From positions 1 to 12,881 of the forward strand of contig CALMIT010000268.1 in NCBI GenBank assembly GCA_937864255.1: a stretch of DNA of 12,881 bases. Direction: 5' to 3'. A program made the position numbers and the translations under genes. Source of the stretch: an uncultured Saprospiraceae bacterium. Its GTDB lineage: Bacteria; Bacteroidota; Bacteroidia; Chitinophagales; Saprospiraceae. Of the stretch, positions 1-6,865 are shown in pieces. The first letter of the stretch is position 1; each line of letters starts with the position of its first letter. The notes beneath the pieces are model-generated. The model saw only the letters and a list, made by a program, of their open reading frames with translations, had not been told where the DNA came from and searched no databases.

Positions 1-213
1 GACTTCGAGCCGGCTGCCACACACCGCACAGACATCAATCGTTTTTTCCCAAACAGTAATATTGAATCATACGTGTTGGGTAAAAAATTGAAAGTAGGCG
101 TGTCGCAAAAAGACATGGGAGAGGGCGTTGGTTTTGTCGCCTATGGCGATTTGGTGAGCGAGGCGCGGCGGCAGTTGCAGTGGCAAATTGACGAATTGGC
201 GCAAACGGAGTAA
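1..213 (+). CDS. C-terminal end of an unidentified protein (5' end outside window)
   Basis: An open frame enters at base 1 and ends at TAA 211-213, giving the last 70 residues of a protein whose start lies upstream. The tail is soluble and charged, with a glycine-rich stretch (DMGEGVGFVAYGD, about residues 39-51) followed by a probable amphipathic helix rich in Gln, Arg and Glu up to the C-terminus. There is no membrane segment. I do not recognise the family from this fragment and assign no function. The next gene starts 32 nt downstream on the same strand without an evident terminator, so the two may be cotranscribed. That this is coding is likely from the uninterrupted frame and natural-looking composition. 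Confidence 0.6.
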   Translation, partial: DFEPAATHRTDINRFFPNSNIESYVLGKKLKVGVSQKDMGEGVGFVAYGDLVSEARRQLQWQIDELAQTE

Positions 214-245
214 TCCATTTTTAAAAATAATCTGCCCGAATAAAA

Positions 246-644
246 ATGAAAAATCCGACCCGAATTCCTTTTCTGGCGGCGCGGAGCGTCGGTGTTTTGC
301 TTTTGCTTTTTTCTTTGATGCACTTTTTCGGCGGCTACCCGGCTATCAACGAAGTGATCAAAACCGAGGGGGTAAGCGAAGAAGGCGCGCGCACTTTTCG
401 CGAAATCTGGATTTTCAGTTCGATCACGATGGCGCTGCTGGGCGCTTGGGCGCTGTTCATTTCAAAACCATTGAAAAATGCTGACAAAAGCGCTTGGCAG
501 CAGGGAGCGCTAATCAGCCTGGGGCTGATTTTTTTCGGTTCGATTACCCAGGTTTTCCATTTTCCAAATTGGGGGATGTTGATGTTTAGTTTTGTCGGGC
601 TGATTCTGCTGCTGCCTTTATTACTTTCCAAAAAACATTATTGA
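246..644 (+). CDS. small four-helix integral membrane protein, function unknown
   Basis: This 132-residue protein is mostly hydrophobic. Four membrane segments can be seen at about residues 10-28, 55-73, 86-104 and 108-126. A polar loop (about 30-54) lies between helices 1 and 2, and a short basic/polar stretch (about 75-85) between helices 2 and 3. The C-terminus ends in KKHY. No catalytic or metal-binding motif stands out, and I cannot name a family. The ATG at 246 follows an A-rich stretch, as is common in Bacteroidota, where Shine-Dalgarno sites are weak. The gene follows the partial upstream CDS closely, so it may be the last gene of that operon. The next gene, trhO, appears to have its own promoter. 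Confidence 0.7.
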   Translation: MKNPTRIPFLAARSVGVLLLLFSLMHFFGGYPAINEVIKTEGVSEEGARTFREIWIFSSITMALLGAWALFISKPLKNADKSAWQQGALISLGLIFFGSITQVFHFPNWGMLMFSFVGLILLLPLLLSKKHY

Positions 645-668
645 GCATTTTTAAAATGACAGATTTCA

Positions 669-694
669 CTCTTTGCAGTCGGTCGCGCAAAGAG
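669..694. repeat. perfect 8-bp inverted repeat upstream of trhO
   Basis: CTCTTTGC (669-676) and GCAAAGAG (687-694) are perfect inverted copies separated by 10 nt. No T-run follows directly on either strand, so this is not a classical intrinsic terminator. It ends 8 nt before a putative -7 element (703-710) and covers the place where the -33 element would lie. An operator or a weak terminator of the upstream gene are both possible. Confidence 0.4.
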
Positions 695-702
695 AAAAAT
701 TC

Positions 703-710
703 TATTTTTG
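703..710 (+). promoter_or_regulatory. putative Bacteroidota -7 element for trhO
   Basis: TATTTTTG fits the Bacteroidota -7 consensus TAnnTTTG. Transcription would begin a few bases downstream, near 717, giving a leader of about 60 nt before the trhO start at 781. No good TTTG -33 element sits 19-21 nt upstream, so confidence is moderate. Confidence 0.4.
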
Positions 711-780
711 CGCCGCGTTCAAAAGCAGGGCGCAGCCTTACGGAGATAACCTGCAATTGTCCAACCGTAAATTTTTAAAC

Positions 781-1824
781 ATGAAATTGTACAACAAAGT
801 CAACAACGACGAGTTGAAACAGCGTATGCTTGAAAGCGACGAAGCCCGCGTCACGCTGTCTTTTTATCAATACGCCAACATCGCCGAGCCGGATCGTTTC
901 AGAAATGAGCTGTATGTATTGCTCGACAAACTGGGCGTTTTTGGTCGCATCTATGTAGCCCGCGAAGGCGTGAACGGGCAGATTTCCGTCCCGGAATCCA
1001 ATTTTCAGGCATTCAAAGAAGCGCTTTATTCCATTCCGTTTTTAAGCGGCATCCGCCTCAACATCGCCATCGAGGACGACGGCAAATCTTTTTACAAGTT
1101 GAAAATAAAAGTGCGCGAAAAAATCGTGGCCGACGGGCTGGATGATTCTACTTTCGACCCGACCAACCGCGGAACCGCACTGAAAGCGCCGGAATTTAAC
1201 GAATTGGCGGCGCAGCAGGACACTATCATCGTGGATATGCGCAATCACTATGAGAGTGAGGTGGGTTATTTTGAAAATGCCATTCGCCCCGACGTGGAGA
1301 CATTCAGAGAAGCGCTGCCCGTGGTGGAAAAAATGCTCGAAGACAAAAAAGAGCAAAACATTATCATGTACTGCACCGGCGGTATTCGTTGCGAAAAAGC
1401 CAGCGCCTACTACAAACACAAAGGTTTTAAAAATGTGTTCATGGTGGAAGGCGGCATCATCGAATACGCGCGACAGGTGGATGCGCTGGGTCTGGAAAAC
1501 AAGTTCATCGGCAAAAATTTTGTATTCGATGAGCGGATGGGCGAAACTATCGGCAACCAGATAGTGGCGCACTGCCACCAATGTGGCGCATCCTGCGACA
1601 CGCATGTAAACTGCGCGAACGACGCCTGCCACATTCTTTTCATACAATGTCCGGAATGTGCCGAAAAATATCAAAACTGTTGTTCGACAAAATGTGCGGA
1701 CTTTCATCAACTGCCCGAGGAAGAGCAGAAATTACTGCGTAAAACGATGAAATTCAACGGCACAGCATTCAGCAAAGGCAGGTATAAAGCTTTTCACAAA
1801 GACGAGGGTTTGGTCATGCACTAG
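781..1824 (+). CDS. trhO: tRNA uridine(34) hydroxylase TrhO (YceA family, rhodanese-like)
   Basis: TrhO converts U34 of certain tRNAs to 5-hydroxyuridine in an oxygen-dependent reaction, the first step toward wobble modifications such as cmo5U and mcmo5U. It is cytosolic. The product is 347 residues, close to the roughly 350 of the E. coli enzyme. An N-terminal acylphosphatase-like domain (about 20-115) is followed by a rhodanese domain (about 135-235) with the family signature CTGGIRCEKAS at 198-208; C198 is the expected catalytic cysteine and C204 the second conserved one. The C-terminal part (265-305) is a dense Cys cluster containing CxxC pairs at 265/268 and 290/293 and likely binds metal. 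The frame is open back to an ATG at 673, but the start is set at 781, because family homology begins there and the 673 start would lie upstream of the putative promoter. A flippase gene follows 7 nt later. Confidence 0.95.
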   Translation: MKLYNKVNNDELKQRMLESDEARVTLSFYQYANIAEPDRFRNELYVLLDKLGVFGRIYVAREGVNGQISVPESNFQAFKEALYSIPFLSGIRLNIAIEDDGKSFYKLKIKVREKIVADGLDDSTFDPTNRGTALKAPEFNELAAQQDTIIVDMRNHYESEVGYFENAIRPDVETFREALPVVEKMLEDKKEQNIIMYCTGGIRCEKASAYYKHKGFKNVFMVEGGIIEYARQVDALGLENKFIGKNFVFDERMGETIGNQIVAHCHQCGASCDTHVNCANDACHILFIQCPECAEKYQNCCSTKCADFHQLPEEEQKLLRKTMKFNGTAFSKGRYKAFHKDEGLVMH

Positions 1825-1831
1825 TGGCTAC

Positions 1832-3271
1832 ATGCAAAGAGAATTTTCCATCAATATTCTTTTTTTGATAGGCATCAATTTGCTTATCAAACCATTTTTC
1901 ATTTTTGGAATAGACCGCGTCGTGCAAAATGTTGTGGGTACGGAGACTTACGGCGTTTATTTCGCCCTGCTCAATTTTACTTACCTGTTGCAAATTATTA
2001 ATGATTTCGGCATTCAAAATTTCAACAACCGCGAAATCGCGCGACACAATCAATTGATTCACAAGTACTTTCCAAATATTTTAGCTTTAAAAGGGCTATT
2101 ATCGCTTGTATTTTTATTGGCGGTTTTTTTGACGGGTTGGTTGGCCGGTTATAGCGCGGCGTATTTTCATCTGCTCTTTTTTCTCGCGCTCAACCAGATT
2201 TTTATTTCACTCATTTTCTTTGTCCGATCCAATATTTCCGGGCTTGGGCTGTATCGCGTTGACAGCTTTTTATCTGCTACCGACAAATTTTTGATGATAA
2301 TTTTTTGCGGGGCTTTGATTTGGACGCCTGTTTTTCGCGACAATTTTCAAATCGAGTGGTTTATTTACGCACAAAGCGCCGCATTATTAATCACCGTCTT
2401 GATCGGATTTTTTATTTTAAAAAATCGAGTCCGGGTATTTTCTTTTCAATTTCGGCTACCACTATTGTGGATCATTCTTAAAAAAAGCTACCCTTTTGCC
2501 CTGGTCATTTTATTAATGACCATTTACACGCGCATAGACGCTGTGATGCTGGAAAGACTTTTGCCCGACGGTTCATACCACGCGGGGGTCTATGGAGCCG
2601 CTTATCGTTTTCTTGACGCGGCGAATATGATAGGCTTTTTGTTTGCTTCTCTACTTCTGCCGATGTTTTCCAAAATGCTAAAAGAAGGAAAATCGGGAGC
2701 AAGCCTGGTGCGCCACAGCTTTCAGATGATTTGGGCAGGCGCCATTACGCTATCCGTAGCCGTATATTTTTATAAAAATGAAATCATGGACCTGCTGTAC
2801 CACGAGTCCAATGAATATTTCGGCGAAGTGCTGGGCTGGCTGATGTTCAGTTTTATCGCCGTGGCAGGTTCTTACATTTACGGCACGCTGCTTACTGCCA
2901 ACGGCAGCCTGATGAAGATGAACCGCATTTTCATCGGCAGCATTGTTTTAAATATTGTACTTAATCTGTGGTGGATTCCTCTTTACCAGGCGCAGGGAGC
3001 GGCGATTGCTACATTGATCACTCAGAGCCTGGTTTTTTTGGCTGAGGCCGGCTTGTCGCAAAAAGAAATAAAATGGCTCCGCACAGATCCTGTGCTTATT
3101 TTTAAAATGACAGCTTTTTTCAGTCTTTGTTTCGGATTTTCCTGGTGGCTTAAAACTGGCGGCATGTTTGAATGGCAGACTGGTTTTTTTGTTTCGGCCG
3201 GCTTTTGCATGATCCTGGCTTTTCTTCTTAAAATGCTGGATTTCAAAAGTTTGTTTAATGAAAACAAGTAG
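1832..3271 (+). CDS. Wzx/MATE-type polysaccharide flippase
   Basis: This 479-residue, strongly hydrophobic protein has about 12-14 predicted membrane helices, the usual size and shape of the polysaccharide-transport branch of the MOP/MATE exporter superfamily. Near the N-terminus it carries the typical VGTETYGVYFAL segment (residues 35-46), matching the G-x-x-x-Y-G-x-Y pattern after helix 1 in such proteins. Basic residues in loops and a charged pair in the middle (RIDAVMLERLLPDG, about 234-247) are also typical. Such proteins move lipid-linked oligosaccharides across the inner membrane for O-antigen, exopolysaccharide or related glycans; the substrate cannot be read from sequence. No glycosyltransferases lie nearby, so this is not inside a classical polysaccharide locus. 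It begins 7 nt after trhO and is probably cotranscribed with it. A hairpin follows its stop. Confidence 0.85.
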   Translation: MQREFSINILFLIGINLLIKPFFIFGIDRVVQNVVGTETYGVYFALLNFTYLLQIINDFGIQNFNNREIARHNQLIHKYFPNILALKGLLSLVFLLAVFLTGWLAGYSAAYFHLLFFLALNQIFISLIFFVRSNISGLGLYRVDSFLSATDKFLMIIFCGALIWTPVFRDNFQIEWFIYAQSAALLITVLIGFFILKNRVRVFSFQFRLPLLWIILKKSYPFALVILLMTIYTRIDAVMLERLLPDGSYHAGVYGAAYRFLDAANMIGFLFASLLLPMFSKMLKEGKSGASLVRHSFQMIWAGAITLSVAVYFYKNEIMDLLYHESNEYFGEVLGWLMFSFIAVAGSYIYGTLLTANGSLMKMNRIFIGSIVLNIVLNLWWIPLYQAQGAAIATLITQSLVFLAEAGLSQKEIKWLRTDPVLIFKMTAFFSLCFGFSWWLKTGGMFEWQTGFFVSAGFCMILAFLLKMLDFKSLFNENK

Positions 3272-3278
3272 GAAAGAA

Positions 3279-3310
3279 AAAGGTCATCCCGCCTGCGCAG
3301 AATGACCTTT
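3279..3310. terminator. shared bidirectional terminator between flippase and exbD
   Basis: AAAGGTCAT (3279-3287) and ATGACCTTT (3302-3310) form a 9-bp stem with a 14-nt loop. On the minus strand the stem is followed by a T-rich run ending the exb cluster. On the plus strand the T-run is shorter (CCTTT, then ATTTT after a few bases). The site lies between two convergent genes, 7 nt after the flippase stop and 24 nt after the last exbD stop, so it probably serves both. Confidence 0.75.
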
Positions 3311-3334
3311 AATAGATTTTGCAAAGAATAGTAA

Positions 3335-3811
3335 TTATTTCAAATCGTCTGTCCGAATTCTTGCGGAGTAGTTTACTTTTAATTGGTTGGATTTGCGCAA
3401 TTGGGTTTTTACATCCTGTACGATACCCATCGTCACATCTCCGTCCACCCGCAAAGAACTCATAATCCTGCCGTGCAGCGGCTCGGGAACAGTGATTTTA
3501 TGTTTTTCCAAAAACAAAGGAATGTCCTGAATGGTAGCAAATTTATCCGCCAATTGAATCCTCGGAGAAGTACCATAAAGTTTTTGATATTTCTCAACCG
3601 GCCGGCCGATATAGATGTAATTGACCAATGATTTTTGTTCCAGCTTGGTCAATTCCGTTGCCTGGGGCACCTGCACTTTTACCATCAACTCTGATTCTCT
3701 CAAGACCGTTACGACCATGAAAAAGAAAAGGAGCATGAAAATAATATCCGGCAGGGAAGCTGTAGAAACAGTTGGCGTAGTTTCTCCTCTTTTCTTTTTG
3801 AATTTTGACAT
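3335..3811 (-). CDS. exbD: ExbD/TolR-family biopolymer transport protein (second copy)
   Basis: ExbD proteins form the proton-conducting motor with ExbB and pass energy to TonB in the periplasm. This 158-residue protein has the family layout: a short basic cytoplasmic N-terminus (KFKKKR), one membrane helix at about residues 23-40, and a periplasmic domain. D22, in LPDIIFMLLFFF, is at the position of the essential membrane Asp that carries protons. The periplasmic part contains VDGDVTMGIVQDV (122-134), a typical ExbD segment around the strand that pairs with TonB. It is the last gene of the minus-strand cluster, 35 nt after the other exbD, and is followed by a hairpin terminator. It differs clearly from its neighbour and is a paralogue, not a recent copy. 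Confidence 0.92.
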   Translation of the reverse strand: MSKFKKKRGETTPTVSTASLPDIIFMLLFFFMVVTVLRESELMVKVQVPQATELTKLEQKSLVNYIYIGRPVEKYQKLYGTSPRIQLADKFATIQDIPLFLEKHKITVPEPLHGRIMSSLRVDGDVTMGIVQDVKTQLRKSNQLKVNYSARIRTDDLK

Positions 3812-3846
3812 ATTAAAAAGTCGCTTTTAAGATTCAATAAAGAAGG

Positions 3847-4401
3847 TTATTTTTCCTCACCGAAAGCAGTAGGCTCTGCCTCTGACAATACCATTGGGAT
3901 TTTGGATTTAATGGCTTTGCGCATGTGTAAGGGCAGTTCTTCACTATAATGTACGTTGTAGGTCCGCATACTTTCTTCATCCCAAAGTTCATTATAAGCT
4001 CCGTAGAGTTCATTATACACCTCGAGATAAGTTTTGTAATTCGTTCCTCTGTCGTTTTTCAGAGAAATAATGGCCTTTGTCGGTTTTTCCGAAAGGTCTT
4101 CTCGCCTTGTCGGGTTGACAATAAATTCTTTCGCTCTTTCTCTGAGGTCAGCGATATTGGTTAATTCGCCCCGCACAAGTAATTGATTTTGAGCGTTCAC
4201 CAAAACCGAAAACACATTCCTGGAGTTGAGTTTTTGGGTTTCGGGTTCTTCTTCCGACCAGGGTGGAAGTTTTACCAAAATACCCTTATCCACATCAATG
4301 GTAGTGGTAACGAGAAAGAAGATGAGTAAGAGGAAGGCAATGTCGGCCATAGAACTGGCATTGATTTCCGTGCTGACTCGTCTGGATCCATTTTTTGCCA
4401 T
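3847..4401 (-). CDS. exbD: ExbD/TolR-family biopolymer transport protein (first copy)
   Basis: This 184-residue protein starts with a basic tail (MAKNGSRR) followed by INASSMADIAFLLLIFFLV. The Asp at D20 matches the conserved proton-carrying Asp of ExbD/TolR, and one membrane helix spans about residues 21-38. The periplasmic region is longer than in classical E. coli ExbD (141 residues), with an extra C-terminal section (about 135-184) rich in Tyr, Glu and Met. The gene begins 8 nt after the preceding four-helix protein stop. With exbB and the second exbD it should form the inner-membrane motor that energises outer-membrane transport. Two unlike ExbD subunits in one operon suggest either mixed ExbD assemblies or two separate outputs; the sequence does not decide. 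Confidence 0.92.
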   Translation of the reverse strand: MAKNGSRRVSTEINASSMADIAFLLLIFFLVTTTIDVDKGILVKLPPWSEEEPETQKLNSRNVFSVLVNAQNQLLVRGELTNIADLRERAKEFIVNPTRREDLSEKPTKAIISLKNDRGTNYKTYLEVYNELYGAYNELWDEESMRTYNVHYSEELPLHMRKAIKSKIPMVLSEAEPTAFGEEK

Positions 4402-4409
4402 AGACCGGA

Positions 4410-4874
4410 TTATTTAAAGAAGTTTCTAATTTCGGAAAAGATAAAAACGCCAACCGCTGCTATTGTCAAAATGATAGTGGTCGCGAGGGCGCCGCTTACA
4501 TATTTGCTTAGCCCTTCAGTGATACCAAAATCAGAAGCCCATCTTTCCTGTACTGTGCCGTCTGCCATGCTGTAGGCGATAAAGAAAATAACCAAAATAG
4601 CCGCCAAAGCAATGATTCCTTTCATGGCGCCTTTCGGGTTGGAAATAATCTGAATTACTCCAAAAATAATCAGCGCAGCAAAAGCAGCAATAATCAGAAA
4701 TATAGATATGGCGATACCAAAATCAAAAGCCCCGGTAGCAAACTGCTGGTCTTTCGGCATGTCGGCAAATCCTTCGGGAATTCCGGTGATGGCTACGATA
4801 AAGAAAACAAGACTTATCAAGCCGCCGATACCGAAAGCGAGCAAAGTGCCATTTTTAGTTAGAAATTTATACAT
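4410..4874 (-). CDS. four-helix membrane protein embedded in the exb cluster, function unknown
   Basis: This 154-residue protein has four predicted membrane helices at about residues 9-30, 52-77, 85-103 and 128-147. A periplasmic or cytoplasmic loop (31-51, containing IPEGFADMPKDQQ) lies between helices 1 and 2, and another polar loop (104-127) between 3 and 4. It has no ExbB, ExbD or TonB signature and I know no experimentally described function. The gene sits 12 nt after exbB and 8 nt before the first exbD, so it is almost certainly translated from the same message and likely works with the motor. From memory, an unnamed membrane protein at this position is recurrent in Bacteroidota exb operons. 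An accessory or assembly subunit of the Exb complex is my inference. Confidence 0.85.
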   Translation of the reverse strand: MYKFLTKNGTLLAFGIGGLISLVFFIVAITGIPEGFADMPKDQQFATGAFDFGIAISIFLIIAAFAALIIFGVIQIISNPKGAMKGIIALAAILVIFFIAYSMADGTVQERWASDFGITEGLSKYVSGALATTIILTIAAVGVFIFSEIRNFFK

Positions 4875-4886
4875 GGTTAAGTCTCT

Positions 4887-5714
4887 TTAATTTTTGAAAA
4901 CATTGTTTGCGGCCATTATATCTACCAAAGCGATAGAAGCATCTTCCATTTTGTTCACGATGCCGTCAATTTTGGAAACAATGTAGTTGTAAAGAATTTG
5001 GAGAATGATGGCAACGATAAGACCGAATACAGTAGTCAAAAGAGCCACTTTGATACCACCCGCAACGATAGTCGGAGAAATATCACCTACCGCTTCGATT
5101 CTGTCAAAAGCCTGAATCATACCCACAACCGTACCCAAGAACCCGAGCATCGGCGCAATCGCGATGAAAAGTGCGATCCAAACCAGACCTTTTTCCAAAA
5201 GTCCCATTTGAACGCTACCATAAGAGACAATGGCCTTTTCTACTGCCGCGGGGCCTTCTTTGGTGTTGCGCAATCCTTCGTAAAGGACGCTTGCGGTAGG
5301 ACCTTGCGTGGATTTGCAAACCTCCATCGCGCCATTGACATTACCTGATTTCAGGTTTTCATCTATGCGCTGGAGCAGTTTGTCCGTATTGGTGGTAGCA
5401 ATATTCAGCGTAATGATACGCTCAATACAAAACGCCAAACCCAAAATCAAACAGATAAGGATCAGACTCATAAAGTCCCATCCACCTTCGATGAATTTCT
5501 CTTTCAAAACCTGAAAACCTGATTTTTCAGTCGGGGCTACTACTTCTGTAGTAGTGGTAGCAGGAGCAGGCTCCGGTGCAGGTTCTTCTTGTGTTGCCGC
5601 AGGTTGTTCCTCCGCTGTTTGTTCGGTCGAAGTACTTTGATCCTGAGCATAAGAAATATTCGCAGAAAATGCCGCCAAACCAATGATGAGCAGCAGAGCT
5701 AACAACTTTCGCAT
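4887..5714 (-). CDS. exbB: ExbB/TolQ/MotA-family proton channel protein with N-terminal signal peptide
   Basis: ExbB is the channel-forming scaffold of the Ton motor. The 275-residue product begins with a signal peptide (1-23, cleavage probably after SYA). A low-complexity linker rich in Pro, Glu, Ala and Thr (about 24-64) follows. The channel domain has membrane helices at about 82-98, 176-203 and 216-241. Family hallmarks are E98-R99 after the first helix, PMLGFLGTVVGM (188-199) with the pore Thr T195, and ALLTTVFGL (224-232) with T227/T228 matching the second pore Thr. The N-terminal extension resembles longer ExbB proteins of many Gram-negatives and would place the linker in the periplasm. 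It is the first protein gene of the cluster, 58 nt downstream of a tRNA-Ser gene on the same strand. A separate promoter is not obvious. Confidence 0.95.
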   Translation of the reverse strand: MRKLLALLLIIGLAAFSANISYAQDQSTSTEQTAEEQPAATQEEPAPEPAPATTTTEVVAPTEKSGFQVLKEKFIEGGWDFMSLILICLILGLAFCIERIITLNIATTNTDKLLQRIDENLKSGNVNGAMEVCKSTQGPTASVLYEGLRNTKEGPAAVEKAIVSYGSVQMGLLEKGLVWIALFIAIAPMLGFLGTVVGMIQAFDRIEAVGDISPTIVAGGIKVALLTTVFGLIVAIILQILYNYIVSKIDGIVNKMEDASIALVDIMAANNVFKN

Positions 5715-5772
5715 AGCCGAGAAGGTTTTTTCGATTGTTTAATATTGTTCAAAAAAATAATTACGACTTCAG

Positions 5773-5860
5773 CGGAGAGAGTGGGATTCGAACCCACGAT
5801 ACCCTTTTGGGGTATACACACTTTCCAGGCGTGCCTCTTCAACCACTCGAGCATCTCTCC
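5773..5860 (-). tRNA. tRNA-Ser (anticodon GGA)
   Basis: The 88-nt gene folds as a class II tRNA. The acceptor stem pairs GGAGAGA with TCTCTCC, with discriminator G at 5773. The D stem is CTC/GAG and the anticodon stem CACGC/GTGTG with loop CTGGAAA, giving anticodon GGA (plus-strand 5824-5826), which reads UCC and UCU. A long variable arm pairs ATACCC with GGGTAT, as expected for tRNA-Ser. The T arm is GTGGG-TTCGAAT-CCCAC. CCA is not encoded; the next bases are CTG. It lies upstream of exbB in the same direction and has a good -7 element about 90 nt upstream. Confidence 0.97.
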
Positions 5861-5866
5861 TGAGGC

Positions 5867-5885
5867 TTTTATCAAAATGATAAAA
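5867..5885 (-). repeat. AT-rich hairpin in the tRNA-Ser leader
   Basis: TTTTATCA (5867-5874) and TGATAAAA (5878-5885) form a perfect 8-bp inverted repeat with a 3-nt loop, 6 nt before the mature tRNA 5' end. It would lie in the precursor leader if transcription starts at the upstream -7 element. It may simply be an AT-rich leader structure; no function can be assigned. Confidence 0.35.
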
Positions 5886-5946
5886 ATTGATTTCAAAACA
5901 GATAGGGCCTTTGCCCGGGTTTTTGGTTATCCTTACACGTACTGCG

Positions 5947-5954
5947 CAAATGTA
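5947..5954 (-). promoter_or_regulatory. putative Bacteroidota -7 element for tRNA-Ser
   Basis: Read on the minus strand this is TACATTTG, a full match to TAnnTTTG. It is followed by GC-rich sequence and lies about 87 nt before the mature tRNA. The -33 region 19 nt upstream (TTAC) matches the TTTG consensus only weakly. It could also drive the exb cluster by read-through past the tRNA. Confidence 0.5.
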
Positions 5955-5992
5955 GTCAATAGAAATTTGACTAAGTAACGGAGCGTCGCAAA

Positions 5993-6015
5993 AATTGTAA
6001 ATTAAAGTTACAATT
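5993..6015 (-). terminator. possible AT-rich terminator after tatD
   Basis: On the minus strand AATTGTAA and TTACAATT form an 8-bp stem with a 7-nt loop, followed by TTT. It lies 58 nt beyond the tatD stop and before the tRNA-Ser promoter, the right place for separating the two units. The stem is weak because it is nearly all A/T, so this is tentative. Confidence 0.4.
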
Positions 6016-6073
6016 CAAAATTTTTTGCCTCAAGGCGCCGTCGTATTACGAATATTGGTCACCGATTTTTACT

Positions 6074-6865
6074 TTATCCAAAATTTTCGAATACGCCTTT
6101 ACCAAATAAATTTTCAGCATTTTGGCTGGTTATGCGCGCTACTTCTTCCGGGCTTAGCAATTTGACGGCAGCCAGTTTTTCGGCTATTAATTTTATGTAA
6201 AAACTTTCATTACGACTCCCGCGGTGCGGGGTAGGCGCCAGATAAGGTGCATCCGTTTCCAAAACCAACCGCTCCATCGGTAGTTTTTTCACTACTTCGT
6301 CCAGCCCTGATTTTTTAAAAGTCAACACGCCGCCGATGCCCATATAAAAACCCAAATCCATAATGCGCTGCGCCTGGTTTTCGTCGCCAGTGAAGCAATG
6401 AAAGACTCCTCTCAACTTGTTTTTATTTGCCAGATTTTCGAGCAAATCCAGAATCAAATCAATGGACTCGCGCGAATGAATGACTATCGGCAAATCAAAT
6501 TCCTGCGCCCAAGTTACCTGCCTCAGAAAAGTGTCTTTTTGCTCCTCCACAAAAGTTTTGTCCCAATATAAATCTATCCCTATCTCACCGACGGCGCTAA
6601 AACTTCTCTTCTCCAGCCAACTTCTGACCAAAGCCAATTCGGATTCATAATTTTCATTTACCGAGCATGGATGAAGTCCCATCATGGCGAAACAATGACC
6701 GGGATATTTTTTTTCCAAATCAAGCATTCCTGTTATGGAACCCGAATCAATATTGGGCAGGAAAAATTTACGAACGCCGGCAGAAATAGCACGCTCCATC
6801 ATTTCGTCCCGGTCTTCGTCAAATTGTGCCGCATACAAATGGGCGTGCGTGTCAATAAGCATCAT
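6074..6865 (-). CDS. TatD-family metal-dependent hydrolase (DNase/deoxyribonuclease type)
   Basis: TatD proteins are cytosolic TIM-barrel hydrolases of the amidohydrolase type; characterised members are Mg-dependent DNA exonucleases, with roles proposed in DNA repair and, in E. coli, tRNA quality control. The 263-residue product has all family signatures in order: DTHAHL (5-10, metal ligands H7 and H9), GLHP (63-66), GEIGID (93-98, bridging E94), HSR (130-132, H130), HCFTG (156-160, H156) and ETDAPYL (203-209, D205), followed by PHRG (213-216). Length is normal and no key residue is missing. The protein starts with two Met codons; either 6865 or 6862 could be used. It is divergent from mscL and appears monocistronic. 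The exact paralogue (TatD, YcfH or YjjV type) cannot be settled, so no symbol is given. Confidence 0.93.
   Translation of the reverse strand: MMLIDTHAHLYAAQFDEDRDEMMERAISAGVRKFFLPNIDSGSITGMLDLEKKYPGHCFAMMGLHPCSVNENYESELALVRSWLEKRSFSAVGEIGIDLYWDKTFVEEQKDTFLRQVTWAQEFDLPIVIHSRESIDLILDLLENLANKNKLRGVFHCFTGDENQAQRIMDLGFYMGIGGVLTFKKSGLDEVVKKLPMERLVLETDAPYLAPTPHRGSRNESFYIKLIAEKLAAVKLLSPEEVARITSQNAENLFGKGVFENFG

Noticed and set aside
673..780. 36-residue N-terminal extension of TrhO from an earlier ATG at 673
   Set aside because: The stretch lies upstream of or across the putative promoter and inverted repeat, and TrhO homology begins at 781.
1042..1710. 222-codon minus-strand frame opposite trhO
   Set aside because: It is fully antisense to a clear TrhO gene, is rich in His and Phe as expected of a complementary frame, and has no family signature.
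3279..3310. Dispersed repeat or attachment site suggested by the palindromic GGTCATCCCGCC...AATGACC segment
   Set aside because: Only one copy was noticed in the window, and its place between convergent genes with T-runs is well explained as a terminator.
5699..5896. Minus-strand open frame reading through the tRNA-Ser gene
   Set aside because: Its translation (MLEWLKRHAWKVC... then GSNPTLSA) is the familiar sense-strand artefact of tRNA-Ser and overlaps the exbB start.
5745..5978. Plus-strand open frame across the tRNA-Ser gene
   Set aside because: Its middle (RVGFEPTIPFWG) is the well-known false translation of the antisense strand of a tRNA-Ser gene. The tRNA fold explains the sequence.
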